A stretch of DNA of 64,000 bases from Tamarix chinensis. Taxonomy: Eukaryota > Streptophyta > Magnoliopsida > Caryophyllales > Tamaricaceae. Made by a program: the position numbers and the translations under genes. The stretch lies in assembly GCA_030549775.1 (NCBI GenBank), contig CM060175.1, positions 11,182,455 to 11,246,454 on the forward strand, read 5' to 3'. Every line of letters begins with the position of its first letter. The first letter of the stretch is position 1. The notes beneath the pieces were generated by a model, which was not told the origin of the DNA, did no database searches, and saw only the letters and a program-made list of their open reading frames with translations. Shown here piece by piece: positions 10,741-21,093 of the stretch.

Positions 10741-13243
10741 TCTATTAATGTTTGCATTAATTGGATTATTTGATTAAACTATTTTTGACAAATTAATTAT
10801 CTAATATACTTTGAATTATTTATAATTTGATGTTAGTGGTTTCAATGTTATAAAAGTGATGGGAATTGGTTAAATTAGATTTGAGGGTCAAGAACCTTAA
10901 CTTTTGAAAAGGGGAAAATGAAATTAATTGGTGTTATATTGTTTTTTATTGAAATTAGATTGTGTGAAATTATGTGAAAGGAAGGAATTCAATGGGAATA
11001 AGTGAAGTCTATGTGAATTGTAATGAATAATATGGATAGTGTAGATAGTTATACGTTGGTACATGTAGCATGGTCTTCTATTATAGCCAATTATTCTATT
11101 CTTATGCCAAGCATAGTTATTAAAGTCCCAATTTAATTCTACAATAATATAATACAAAAAATATAAAACGATCCACAATCTTAGGTAGAATCTTATAGTT
11201 GTAAAATAGTTATAAAATCTTATGATCCTTGGTGAAATCCTATGAGTCTACATAATAACAACTCCCTCCATATCATAAACAAAATTATTTTTAATAATTT
11301 ACATAATTTTTTTAAGGAACTAATTAATTAAGTCTTAAAAATTTAATTTAAACAATTCATTGAATTATAGCTAATCATTTAATGCATAGATAATGAAAAA
11401 AATGTGAGGGTAAAAGTGAAAAATAGGTCTTAACTTTTATAAAGTGATTTTTTTATACAAGAAATTAATGATGGAGTTACTAGGTTTTTGATACGAATGG
11501 AGTATAATTTTTATCAATTTATCTCTAAATCTATTCTCTATTTCATTCCAACTATATTTCTTCCTTAATCCTTTTTTTTACCATATATCATTTTGTAATA
11601 TGTCTTGAAAATTATTTTTCGAAAAGAATGTATGATTTAATAACCACTAAGATAATGAAGTCGATTGTTGATATAAAATATTGACAAAATATCCATCTAA
11701 ATAGTAATTTGAATATATTAATTCTTGAAAATATGTTTAATTATTAAATTTTATTCAATTCAAAATTAATATTTTCTTGGTTATGTTAGCTTCATAATGT
11801 AAACAAGCTTTAGTTTATAGTGTGTACATGGTTCATATAGTAACTTAATCTGTATGCATATAGCCTTTTTTTTTAATCTTGATTCGTTAATATTTCAAAA
11901 GCCAACATAACTTCTTCTTTTTTTGGATTTTATTCTCTGAAATGATATAAAATATTTTCATCTCATTTTTTCCTTCATTATTATCCACTTTCTCCATTCT
12001 TCATATGTTTTTTAAAGCAAACAATATTGTATATTTTGAACACAATGAGTTGTATGTTTCTTCTAACCATAATCCTATAGTAATTTCACTTTTGAATTGC
12101 CAATTTATTTTTGATGTTGTTGACATAATATAATTTATAATATTTAAAATGAATTTAATAATTTATGCTACTTGTAATCTCCTTTGACTAATTAGTGACT
12201 ATATATGGGCTTAATATTGTAATTTGTTTTTATCATTTTAACTTAAAATCATGTATCTTTATAGTATATAACTATATAAGTTTTATATTTTAAATGTTTT
12301 TGTAGGTTTTTACAATCCTATGATTCGATTGTATGATCCAATCCTAAGCCTCCAAATTGATTTTAGGTAGAATTTCAATTCTAACAACCTTGATGTCAAG
12401 TCATTTTGCTTGGTGAATTCATGTGCTTATGTATTTTCTTATTCCTCTCATGATATCCCATGAGTTGTGCATTCTCCTACAAATCTTGTAATTCTGCATA
12501 GCTTGTTTTCCGACATCCCATGATCATATATGATACCATATTACATATATACATATGTATGATTCTCTAATATTAAATGGGTGCATGTTGCCGCTACGTG
12601 TTGAGTGTTGTTTATTTAACATGTCATCATAGATATACTATTCTTATTTAGATATCTATTTTATAATTTTTATTTGGTGTTGAAAACTGCCATTTATATT
12701 TTTATAGCATTATTGAGATTTTGAAATTCCAAGTTTACTTCCCAAGTTTTTTTTTTCTAACTATATTAGCAATGACATTATATGTTTTGTTTAACGTTTT
12801 GGTAGTTGATGTTTCAAGTTTTCTTGTAGAGGTTTTTAGCCTTATATCTAGTATGGAATATATGATAGATATCTTTCTTATTTTAGGTGTGACGATAATG
12901 CTCAGGTTTTTTATTTTTGCTCCTGTCTTATGCTTTTAAATAAAATTTTACAAGAGTAAAAATAGTGGTATTACAAAAGTGTAAGAATGATATAATATGT
13001 TGCGAAACAAATATGTATCTTCTAGTATTACGATAGACTTGTTTTAGGATATCATACATACCTTCAAGAATTAGAATACGCATCTTTTATTTATAAAACT
13101 ATAAGAGAGAAATATACATTCTGGAATACCTTGTTACACATTCTTCGTACCTAAAATGTACCTTCTTTAGTACATCACTACACATCTACTATACAGTATA
13201 TTATACAATTGTAAGTGATAAAACCAATTTCTCCCTATGGATA
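10741..13243. repeat. Long dispersed repeat, copy B
   Basis: Colinear with copy A from 247 to about 4104, but with neither the LINE nor the hAT MITE, so it preserves the LINE's empty site. It stops at ACCAATTTCTCCCTATGG, where gypsy R1 gag sequence starts. The GC-richer exon-like block present in A and C is therefore missing. The left boundary is uncertain because A is cut at its own left side. Confidence 0.8.
11272..11502. mobile_element. Stowaway-like MITE in copy B
   Basis: Same element and position as 731-969 in copy A: starts CTCCCTCCATATCA and ends GATACGAATGGAG followed by TA. The left flanking dinucleotide has mutated from TA. Confidence 0.7.
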
Positions 13244-13960
13244 TCACATACAAGTGTCAACCTTTTGAATTCCCTAACGCATTCTCCAACACTTAGTAGT
13301 CTCTACCTAAGAGTAGTTAATTTAATATAGCGATCTTGCTCATACTATTTAGGAATAAATTTCTTCTTTAGATGCTTTTTAAGTTTCTCCCAAGGTTTTA
13401 TCTTTGATTTACCCTCTTGATCCCTAGTCATCTTTAGATTATTACCCTCTAGCAAACTTCTTAAGCTTAAGAGTTAATGGTTTATATTTTTGCTCATCTT
13501 GATAATCTTTAAACTCAAAGATAGCCTCCAATTCATGTAACAACTCAAAAAATGAGTCTAAATCAAGCTTGCCATGCATCAAAGTCAGAAAGAGCAAGCT
13601 TAATGCCTTTATCCTTCTTTTGATGATACTTAGGTTGATGGTCATGGGGTTTTCTACTAATTCCACTCCCTATAGACTCTTCTTCATGGTATATTCTTGA
13701 ATTTAAGTACCTTCCATTAGTTAGATTATTTGTTTTCATATCACTCTAAATCTATCCCCCATAGAATTCTCTATGTTATTGGATATTTTGGACCAAATCT
13801 TCTTTGGTAAACCTGCACTCTAACCTTTATAGTTTAGTCTGTATTGCAGGTTTTTGTCTAATTTGGGCATTAGTGGCATCTAAATTATTAGAAAGTTTAT
13901 GAATAGCTTCAAACATGGCTTGGAAATTTTTTTCCCCTCCATGATTTGATCACCACTACA
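13244..13960 (-). pseudogene. Gypsy R1 gag relic
   Basis: Read on the minus strand, 13,666-13,442 encodes a capsid-like segment (FFELLHELEAIFEFKDY followed by LTLKLKKFA), the usual gypsy gag signature before a WW motif. Sequence down to 13,244 matches gag of R2 near 26.8-27.0 kb (about 26,790-26,860 for the last part). The frame starts near 13,941 but is soon broken. The protein is cut off at 13,244, where copy B of the dispersed repeat begins. No pol follows. Confidence 0.75.
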
Positions 13961-14838
13961 CTAAACCACACTCTAGTTCCACTTAAGTTTAAGTTGATTA
14001 AAACCAAAACACTTCACTCCCACTATATTGTTCTTATTAGATTCTTGTACAATATTTTGAGTTCAAGGAATCAAATACACAATAATGAAACAAATATACT
14101 AATAAAAACACAAAAATAAGTACACTAAAACAAATATTCCTAAATTCTTGCTATAGAATCAAGAAGGTTTTGCAAAGTCAACTTCGAAAACACCTAATAA
14201 TTTCATGCATGCATTCGAATATATCAGGCAAAATTTCATCATGCAGTAAAAAGAAACATTTCAATATGAACTAATTATAATTAATAATGAGACACAATAT
14301 TTGAACACACTAGTATCAAACACATGACCCAAAATAAACAAAACTCACACACACCACTCTGTTTATTAACCTCAACCAAATAAAAATTTCATAATCCATG
14401 TACACTTAAGCAATTTCAACACCAATCTATGATCACCACACTTAATCAACCAACATCATAGGAACCCTGAGCATGCATGTTCTTATGCAAAAATTTAAAA
14501 CTCGACACATTTAAAAATCAACCACACTACACACACGAAATTGTGCACATAACTTCAACACAAAAAATTTTCTATCCTTATGCTGAAACTATCATGCATT
14601 ATCATTCAAGATTTCTTCAAGAATAATGCAAGATCATACTATCACATGCAAGATTCATGGGTAACATGCAGGTTTTATGAAGATTCAGAAAGAATTCATC
14701 TAGATTTAAAGAATTCAGTCAAGAAGAATCAAGAATCTTACTAGAACTGCAATGGTGGTAAAATTTCATTGTCAAAACTTTGAGTTGTTTGTGCACTTGT
14801 GATGTTGACTTCAAAATCTTCTTTGATACCACTTTTTA
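13961..14838 (-). mobile_element. R1 leader with primer binding site
   Basis: Non-coding leader between the R1 LTR and gag. On the minus strand TGGTATCAAAG (14,831-14,821) follows the LTR end by seven bases; it resembles the initiator-methionine tRNA primer binding site common in plant gypsy elements (TGGTATCAGAGC). Confidence 0.65.
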
Positions 14839-15589
14839 TGTGGAAGATTATCTGTAAACAATATTGTCTAACTAGGAACTTTTTCTTTGGATTACAAGTT
14901 GCAAAAATTCCACAAACTTTTGAACTCTTCAACTTGAATTTGATGGCACTCGAATGCTTTGGTAGGGTAGCGTTGATCTACTCAAGATCAATTTCCTTCT
15001 AATGATAAATCCTCTATTTCTCAATAGAACACTCTTGAAAATCTCTAAGATTCTCAATTGAAGAAGGATAAGAGAAGAAGAAGAATGCACACTTCTCTTG
15101 TGTAGCTCTCTATTACAAAATTCATATGGACTCATTATCTCATCTTATTATTGTGTCGAAACGAATGTGTACAAGTCTTTATATATGCATGCACCCATGC
15201 AAACCCTTTATTAATAAACCCATTAACCAACTTGTATTAATGAAACTACCCCTAATGCATGGTACTAGAACATATTTATAGAATTACAATGATAATTTAC
15301 AAGTATTACGAAGTATACATTAAAATAATAAAATTACAAAACTTTTAATAATGTAATACATAGATAAAATCATATGTAGTCCAACTTTGTATCTTGTAGC
15401 CTTATTCTTCCTTGTACTTCGTAATCCTTATAATGCCATTGGCATTATCTTGTACATCAAAGATCTTCAATAGCATAAACATCTAGCAAATATGTACAAC
15501 ACCTGCAAGAATTACTTGACAAAATATTATAAGCATAAGAATTTTTAAGTACAATGGGTTCCATATCCAATTATGCTAATTCTTCATCA
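14839..15589 (-). mobile_element. R1 LTR (751 bp)
   Basis: Minus strand: begins TGATGAAGAATTAG and ends ATCTTCCACA, matching the R2 LTR ends at 23,101 and 21,980. A TATATAAA box lies at 15,185-15,178. It has integrase C-terminal relic on its upstream side (15,590-15,640) and a PBS on its downstream side, so it sits between two internal regions. Confidence 0.8.
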
Positions 15590-15640
15590 TTTGAAGAATA
15601 ATATTGAGAGTGACCTATAGATGCTCATGTATCATATTTT
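15590..15640 (-). pseudogene. Gypsy pol C-terminal remnant next to R1 LTR
   Basis: About 17 codons on the minus strand read GHSQYYSSNDEE-like into the LTR start, matching the end of the R2 integrase frame (EHSQSSFSNDEE). The rest of pol is gone; copy C of the dispersed repeat abuts at about 15,641. Confidence 0.6.
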
Positions 15641-16632
15641 TTTCCTTCATCCTTTGTTTTTTTTACCCTATATCAATTTGTAATCTGTCTTGCAAAATGA
15701 TTTGTTGAAAAGAAAGTATGATTGAAAAACCACTACGATAATGAAGTTAATTGCTGATGCAAAATATTGATAAAAGAATATAATATCCATATAAATAGTA
15801 GTTTTAATATATTAATTCTTTTAAATATGTTTAATTATTAAATTCTATTCAATTCAAAATTAATATTTTCTTGGTTATGTTAGCTTTATAATGTGAACAA
15901 GCTTTAGTTTATGGTATGTACATGGTTCATATAGTAACTTAATCTGTATACATATAGCTATTTTTTTTTATAATCTTGATTCATCAAAATTTCAAAAGAC
16001 AACATAATTTTTTTTGGATTTTATTCTCTTAAATGATATAAAATATTTTCATCTCATTGTTGCCTTCATTACCATCCACTTTCTTCATTCTTCATATGTT
16101 TTTTTTAAAGCAAACAATATTGTAAATTTTGAATACAATTAGTTGTATGTTTCCTTTAACCATAATCTTACTGTAATTTTTACTTTTGAATTGTCGATTT
16201 TTTTTATGTTGTTGACTTAATATAATTTATAATATGTAAAACGAATTTAATAATTTATGGTACTTGTAAGTTCCTTTGACTGAATCAGTGACTACATATA
16301 GGATTAATAGTGTAATTTTTATGTCATTTTAACTTAAAATTATGTATTTTTATAGTATATAACTATACACGTTTTATATTTTAAATGTTTTTGTAGGTTT
16401 TTACAATCCTATGATTCTATTGTACGATCCAATCCTAAGACTCCAAATCAATTTTAGGTAGAATCTCAATTCTAACAATGTTAATGTCAAGTCATGATTC
16501 TTGGTGAATTCATGTGCTTATGTCTTTTCTTATTCCTCTCATGATATCCTATGAGTTGTGCATTCTATTGCTAATCTTGTAATTCTACATAGCTCATTCT
16601 CTTGCATCCTATAATCATATATGATACCATGT

Positions 16633-16655
16633 TATATATATATATAGATATAGAT

Positions 16656-16694
<39 letters not shown>

Positions 16695-16695
16695 T
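16633..16695. repeat. (TA)n-(GATA)n microsatellite
   Basis: A TA run passes into about ten GATA units. The same place in copies A (about 2115-2140) and B (about 12,543-12,565) has only short TATATA/CATATG sequence, so the expansion is private to C. Confidence 0.9.
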
Positions 16696-17697
16696 ATGAT
16701 GCTCTAATATTATATGGGTGCATGTTATCATTACGTGTTGAGTGTTGTTTATTCAATATGTCATCATAGATATACTATGCTGATTTAGGTATCTATTTTA
16801 TAATTTTTATTTGGTGTTGCAAACTACCATTTATATTTTTATAGCTTGGTTGATATTTTGAAATTCCAAGTTTTCATCCCAAGTTTTTCTCTTACTATGT
16901 TAACAATGACCTTTTAGGTTTTATGATATTTTATCGGCTATGATTTTGTTTAATGTTTTGGTAGTTGATATTTCAGGTTTTATTGAAGAAGTTTTTATAA
17001 CCTTACATCTAGCATAGGATAAATGATAGATATCTATCTTATATTAGATATGACGATAACACTTACATTTTCGATTTTCACTTCCACCTTAAGCATTTAA
17101 ATGAAATATTACAGGAGTAAAATTAGTGGTATTATAAAAGTGTAAGAATGATATAATATGTCGTAAAACAATTATGTATCTTCTAGTATTACAATACACA
17201 TGTTTTTGATAGCAGACACACCTTCAAGAATTGGAATACACATCATTTATTTATAAAACTGTAAGAGAGAGATATGCATTCTATAATACCATGTGACACA
17301 TTCTCCTACCTAAAATACACCTTCTTTAGTACATCACTACACATCTATTATATAATATATTATACAGCTGTAAGTGATAAATCCAAATTCCCTCTATGGC
17401 TCAAATACACGGTACTAGAATACACATTCTTTACTACTAAAACGCACATTTTCTATTACTGCAATACATACTATGTAAGTGCAAGAAAGAGATACAAATT
17501 GTCCGTTAGTGTAATGCACATTCTCCTTAAAATAAAATGCACAACTAGCATTTGCCAACCCAATATACGGAAATTCGTTCCCACCGACTTTAAATACTTT
17601 CCGTGGGGATTAACCGAAGGAGACTCGTGATCCGTGGCATATATAGCTCTTTACATAGAACTCTTGCAGCTGCATTTTAACCTTGCAATTCAAGCAA

Positions 17698-18170
17698 AAT
17701 GTTAGCCACTCAACAAATGGCTAATTCACAAGAAAAGCATCAGGTTGCTTTGAAGCTCGTGGCTCACAAAAAGGAAATGAATGTTATTTTTCAGAGGCGG
17801 ACAATAATTTTTCGTAGCTATTCCTCGGTGACAGTGTCGATGGGTACCATCGTTGAGACTTGTGGGGCAAGGGTCAGACATGCGGGCAGGTCCTAAAGTT
17901 GGGAAGCCCCAATTTTAAGGAAAGCGTCGGGAATTCTTCTGTGCAGAAAGATATGCTTCTTTATCCGAGCAACAACGCGGATGTGGAGGGCCAAAAGATT
18001 GAAGTTAAAAATGGATATGTGAGTGGGTGACGCTAATGCTCTGAAACGGATCTGTGTGGAGCCTAGCCATAGAGATGGAAAAGGCAGCACGATGGAAGCA
18101 TTTGGGTCGCTGGATATTGGCACTGCCCACATGTGCCTATGCAGGATAAAAATATACGAGGACGGGAACT
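17698..18170 (+). other. Exon-like conserved block of copy C (unidentified)
   Basis: A GC-richer block matching 4390-5210 minus the MITE. A TATATAG motif at about 17,639-17,645 precedes an ATG at 17,699 that opens 65 codons (QQMANSQEKHQVALKLVAHK at its start). A different frame, also conserved in A, reads LYPSNNADVEGQKIEVKNG and then stops near 18,027. The ATG at 18,023 opens GDANALKRICVEPSHRDGK. These frames are not continuous with each other, so they would need introns or have decayed. No family recognised. Confidence 0.35.
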
Positions 18171-18260
18171 CAGAGTTTTTTTTTTTTTTTTTTCCTTCCA
18201 GAAGTCCAAAATACAGGTCATAAACTTGGAACATGAATACTTTTTACGTCCACCCTTTTA

Positions 18261-19100
18261 TACAAAATTCTTTTCAGATGGATTTTTTTTTTATTTAAAA
18301 AAAAAACATATCATTTTAGATTAATTAATATTTCTTTCCTAAATTAATTATTATATTATTTTTACTTAAAGATATAATTATAATATTAGAAATATATTTA
18401 TTATCTCCTAGTATAAAATAAAAATTGTTAAAAGAAATTATTTTATGAAACAAAGGGAGGAGCATATATTGAAAAAAATTAACAGTGTAAAATTATGTTT
18501 TTAATAAAAATATAATAATGATATTCTTACATTAAAAATTTATTAAATAATAGAATAAAAATTAATGGTTAGAATTTTTTTTGTAAAAAAAAATACATTT
18601 TGAATGAAGGGTAACCGTAAAAAGTAGATTAATATATATATATATATATATATTTTTTTTCTGCCCTTTTTGTTCATAAAAATGGGAAAGGAGTGATCCA
18701 TCATCTTTCAGAGACAAACTTACAAGGGGAGAGATCTGAGCATATGGCCACCCGTCAAATCAAATCACAGATGATCCCTAACGTGCCTAGAGGGGGACTC
18801 AAACATGCAAACTATATGGACTATGGTGAACTTTGTCCTAAGTGCGCTAAAGCCTCGTCCGCATATACATATAACGTAAATAAAGTAGATAATCTTACGA
18901 CTTCAGCACACCAGTCAAAGGAAGCATGATGATGCGGATCCGGCACCAAAGAACCAACCGATGAAAACACAGTAAAAAAATAAAAAATTGAATGAATTGA
19001 TTTAAGAAACATACAAAATGGTCGGCCATCGATCGTGCACGCTCCTGAATATAGAATAATGCAAAATCATCACACCACATAATTGACCCAATGGAGAGGT
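18261..19100. other. Upstream flank of the carboxylesterase gene
   Basis: AT-rich, with a (TA)n run at 18,631-18,653 and a possible Stowaway-like end (AAACAAAGGGAGGA) near 18,447-18,460. From about 18,690 it becomes GC-richer. A 78-codon frame at 18,693-18,929 shows no recognisable motif. No gene called. Confidence 0.4.
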
Positions 19101-19141
19101 AGGTAAGGGCGCTCCTACTGGTAGTTCCTCCCAGTGTCCAA

Positions 19142-19216
19142 CTTATTTATTTCTCTACTGCTTGACTGCTTCCCTCCATGGCTCCGTAGCTGCCTCAAAA
19201 GAAGTCAGACTAAATA
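19142..19216 (+). promoter_or_regulatory. Putative 5' leader with minimal uORF
   Basis: A weak TATA-like TTATTTATT (19,143-19,151) lies about 70 bp before the coding start. Within the leader an ATG in strong context (CTCCATGGC) at 19,178 opens a three-codon ORF, Met-Ala-Pro-stop (19,178-19,189). The transcription start is not visible, so it is unproven that the uORF is in the mRNA. Confidence 0.35.
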
Positions 19217-20236
19217 ATGGCCGACCGCGAAGGTTCAGATTCAACCGGAAGCTCAACGCCAACAATATGCGCAGTCGATCCGTACGAATACCTCCGAATT
19301 ACCAAACACCCAGATGGCACGATAACCCGTTCAGAATTCCCATCCACGCCATCTTCTTCGGATCCCAACGTTGCTCCATCTTCCTCCGTAACCAAGGACG
19401 TCCCACTCAGCCCGAAAAACAACACATGGATCCGTCTCTACTTGCCAAAATCATCACTAGCGACGCCAAATCCATCGAAACTCCCGATCATAGTCTACTT
19501 TCACGGCGGCGGCTTCGTTATCTTCCACGCGGACACCACCTTGAACCACGATCTGTGCGTCGGACTAGCCGCCGAAACGAACGCTTTGGTGCTTTCCGTG
19601 GAGTACCGCCGCGGCCCCGAACACCGGCTCCCGGCCGCTTACGATGACGCCATGGAAGCGTTGGAATGGATTAAAGGAAAGGGCGTTGAAGAGGAAGAAT
19701 GGGTGAGGAGTTACGGTGATAGGTCAAGGTGTTTCTTGATGGGAACTAGCTCGGGAGGGAACATCGTGTATCACGTGGGCTTACGTGCTAGCTGTTTGGT
19801 CGACGAGCTTGAGCCGTTGAGAGTCCGAGGCTTGATCTTACATCAACCGTTCTTCGGCGGGGTGCAACGGACCGAGTCGGAGTTGAGATTGATAAATGAC
19901 CCGATCCTGCCGTTATCTGGGTCTGATCTCATGTGGGAGCTTGCGTTACCCGTTGGCGCAGATAGGGATCATGAGTATTCTAATCTGAATGTGAGCGGAG
20001 GGTCAGGCTTGGAGCGGGTTAGGGAGTTAGGTTGGCGGGTTTTGGTCACGGGTTGTGGTGGTGATCCGTTGATTAACAGAGCACACGATTGTGTTCGGAT
20101 TTTGGAAGGTAAAGGTGTTAGGATGATGACCCACTTCAGTGATGACGGCTTCCACTGCGTCGAGCTTGTGGATCCTGCTAAAGCTAAAGAATTGTTTGGC
20201 GTACTGATCTCTTTTTTCGAGTCCTGCTTGCAGTAA
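19217..20236 (+). CDS. Carboxylesterase (alpha/beta hydrolase, plant CXE family)
   Basis: A 339-residue intronless protein of the plant CXE (HSL-like) carboxylesterase family, soluble and probably cytosolic, with no signal peptide or membrane segment. Such enzymes hydrolyse small esters; the substrate cannot be told from sequence. The oxyanion-hole motif HGGGF is at residues 96-100. The nucleophile elbow GTSSG is at 176-180, with Ser178 as nucleophile. Asp283 (GGDPL) and His313 (GFH) complete the triad. The segments EYRRGPEHRLPAAYDDA (129-145) and PFFGGVQRTESELRL (211-225) resemble the CXE8/CXE9-type subgroup. Length is normal for the family. The ATG at 19,217 has A at -3 and G at +4 and precedes a typical DPYEYLRI start region. 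GC content is far above the flanks. It looks intact and is the only convincing host gene here. Confidence 0.95.
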   Translation: MADREGSDSTGSSTPTICAVDPYEYLRITKHPDGTITRSEFPSTPSSSDPNVAPSSSVTKDVPLSPKNNTWIRLYLPKSSLATPNPSKLPIIVYFHGGGFVIFHADTTLNHDLCVGLAAETNALVLSVEYRRGPEHRLPAAYDDAMEALEWIKGKGVEEEEWVRSYGDRSRCFLMGTSSGGNIVYHVGLRASCLVDELEPLRVRGLILHQPFFGGVQRTESELRLINDPILPLSGSDLMWELALPVGADRDHEYSNLNVSGGSGLERVRELGWRVLVTGCGGDPLINRAHDCVRILEGKGVRMMTHFSDDGFHCVELVDPAKAKELFGVLISFFESCLQ

Positions 20237-20307
20237 TTAATTTCTTTGCCGCACGCAAGAGCAAGAGGTGTCCCTGTCCTTGTTTTTAGTCATTTGTTGG
20301 TGGGATT

Positions 20308-20326
20308 AAAAAAAAAAAAAAAAAAA
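20308..20326 (+). repeat. 19-A run downstream of the carboxylesterase
   Basis: Nineteen consecutive A residues 71 bp after the stop codon, preceded by GGGATT. It could be an ordinary slippage tract or the fossil poly(A) tail of a retrocopy. Because CXE genes are commonly intronless, lack of introns does not decide between these. Confidence 0.8.
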
Positions 20327-20416
20327 GACAGAGTCGCAGGTTTGTGTATTTTGATGGAAGATATTTGTTGACTTCTTTTCTTTGGTCCGTAGTTATAATG
20401 AATGAATTGATTAGCG

Positions 20417-20487
20417 CGAGTGTAACGTAATCTAAAACGAAATCGAGTGTAAAACGAAATCGAGTGTAATGTAATCTAAAACGAAAT
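20417..20487. repeat. Minisatellite of 27/17/27-bp units
   Basis: Three head-to-tail units start CGAGTGTAA and end AAAACGAAAT (20,417-20,443, 20,444-20,460, 20,461-20,487); the middle one lacks 10 bp. U3 has a single diverged unit. Confidence 0.85.
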
Positions 20488-20547
20488 AGTCAATCACTTC
20501 TACCAATCTTAACCGAAACAATTAATCACTTACGCCCAGACAGAGGT

Positions 20548-20670
20548 ATTATTTAGAGTTAATTATAAAAAGTAATTATATATGATAATTATTTATTTTA
20601 TTTTTTAAAAAATAAATAATTATCTTACATAATTATTTATAATAAATAAATTCAAATAAACTATTAAAAC
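20548..20670. mobile_element. Fold-back (palindromic) insertion
   Basis: Central perfect arms GATAATTATTTATTT and AAATAAATAATTATC (20,584-20,624) with weaker pairing outward. The segment is absent from U3, where the flanks on both sides are joined, so it behaves like a small MITE. No clear target duplication was found. Confidence 0.55.
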
Positions 20671-20797
20671 AATAAACTTCAGCTAGTAAATACTAGTACT
20701 TGCCTATCGCTGTGAAGGAAGTGTGACAAAACTAGACGGATCCACATTCAAACCTAGGGGTCCTGAACAGCCTAACCGTCTAGTCAAATTTTTTTTT

Positions 20798-21093
20798 TAA
20801 AAAATGGGATCAGACCTGCGGTAAATGGGCTAGATTTTACTTGTCCGTGGTCAAGAGTTTGGAAGCAGGCTATATCAACTTGACATCGGTTAGATCAATA
20901 AACACCGGTGAATTGGTAAAAAATTAGTCGGTTAGCTCAGTCAAAAATTAATTGGAAACAGTCCAATTTATATATAGTCTAAGTTTTTATATATGTTTCA
21001 TTTTTTTAATATAATATATATCATTAGTTCGATTATTAAATTAGTAAAATAATTATAATATCGCTTCGTTTATCCATCCAATTTTTAAAACTA
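20798..21093. mobile_element. MITE-like element in U1
   Basis: About 296 bp starting TAAAAAATGGGATCAGACC and ending CCAATTTTTAAAACTA, imperfect terminal inverted repeats. It contains CACCGGTGAATTGGT-like words of a kind common in plant MITEs. A matching copy is in U3 (28,639-28,940). Superfamily not determined. Confidence 0.45.

Larger units (their letters stand above)
15641..18260. repeat. Long dispersed repeat, copy C
   Basis: Colinear with copy A from about 1027 to 5250, without the LINE or hAT MITE. It overlaps copy B in content, so B and C are separate copies and not two halves of one. Copy-specific changes are a GATA microsatellite (16,633-16,695) and an 18-T run (18,176-18,193). Confidence 0.8.

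Noticed and set aside
17274..17630. 118-codon frame across the ACACATTCT array of copy C
   Set aside because: Not kept open in copies A and B, and the sequence is repetitive.
18693..18929. 78-codon frame upstream of the carboxylesterase
   Set aside because: No homology recognised and a different composition from the real CDS; probably chance.
19162..19647. 161-codon plus-strand frame overlapping the carboxylesterase
   Set aside because: It lies in another frame of the real gene, is Arg-rich because of GC-rich codons, and shows no domain.
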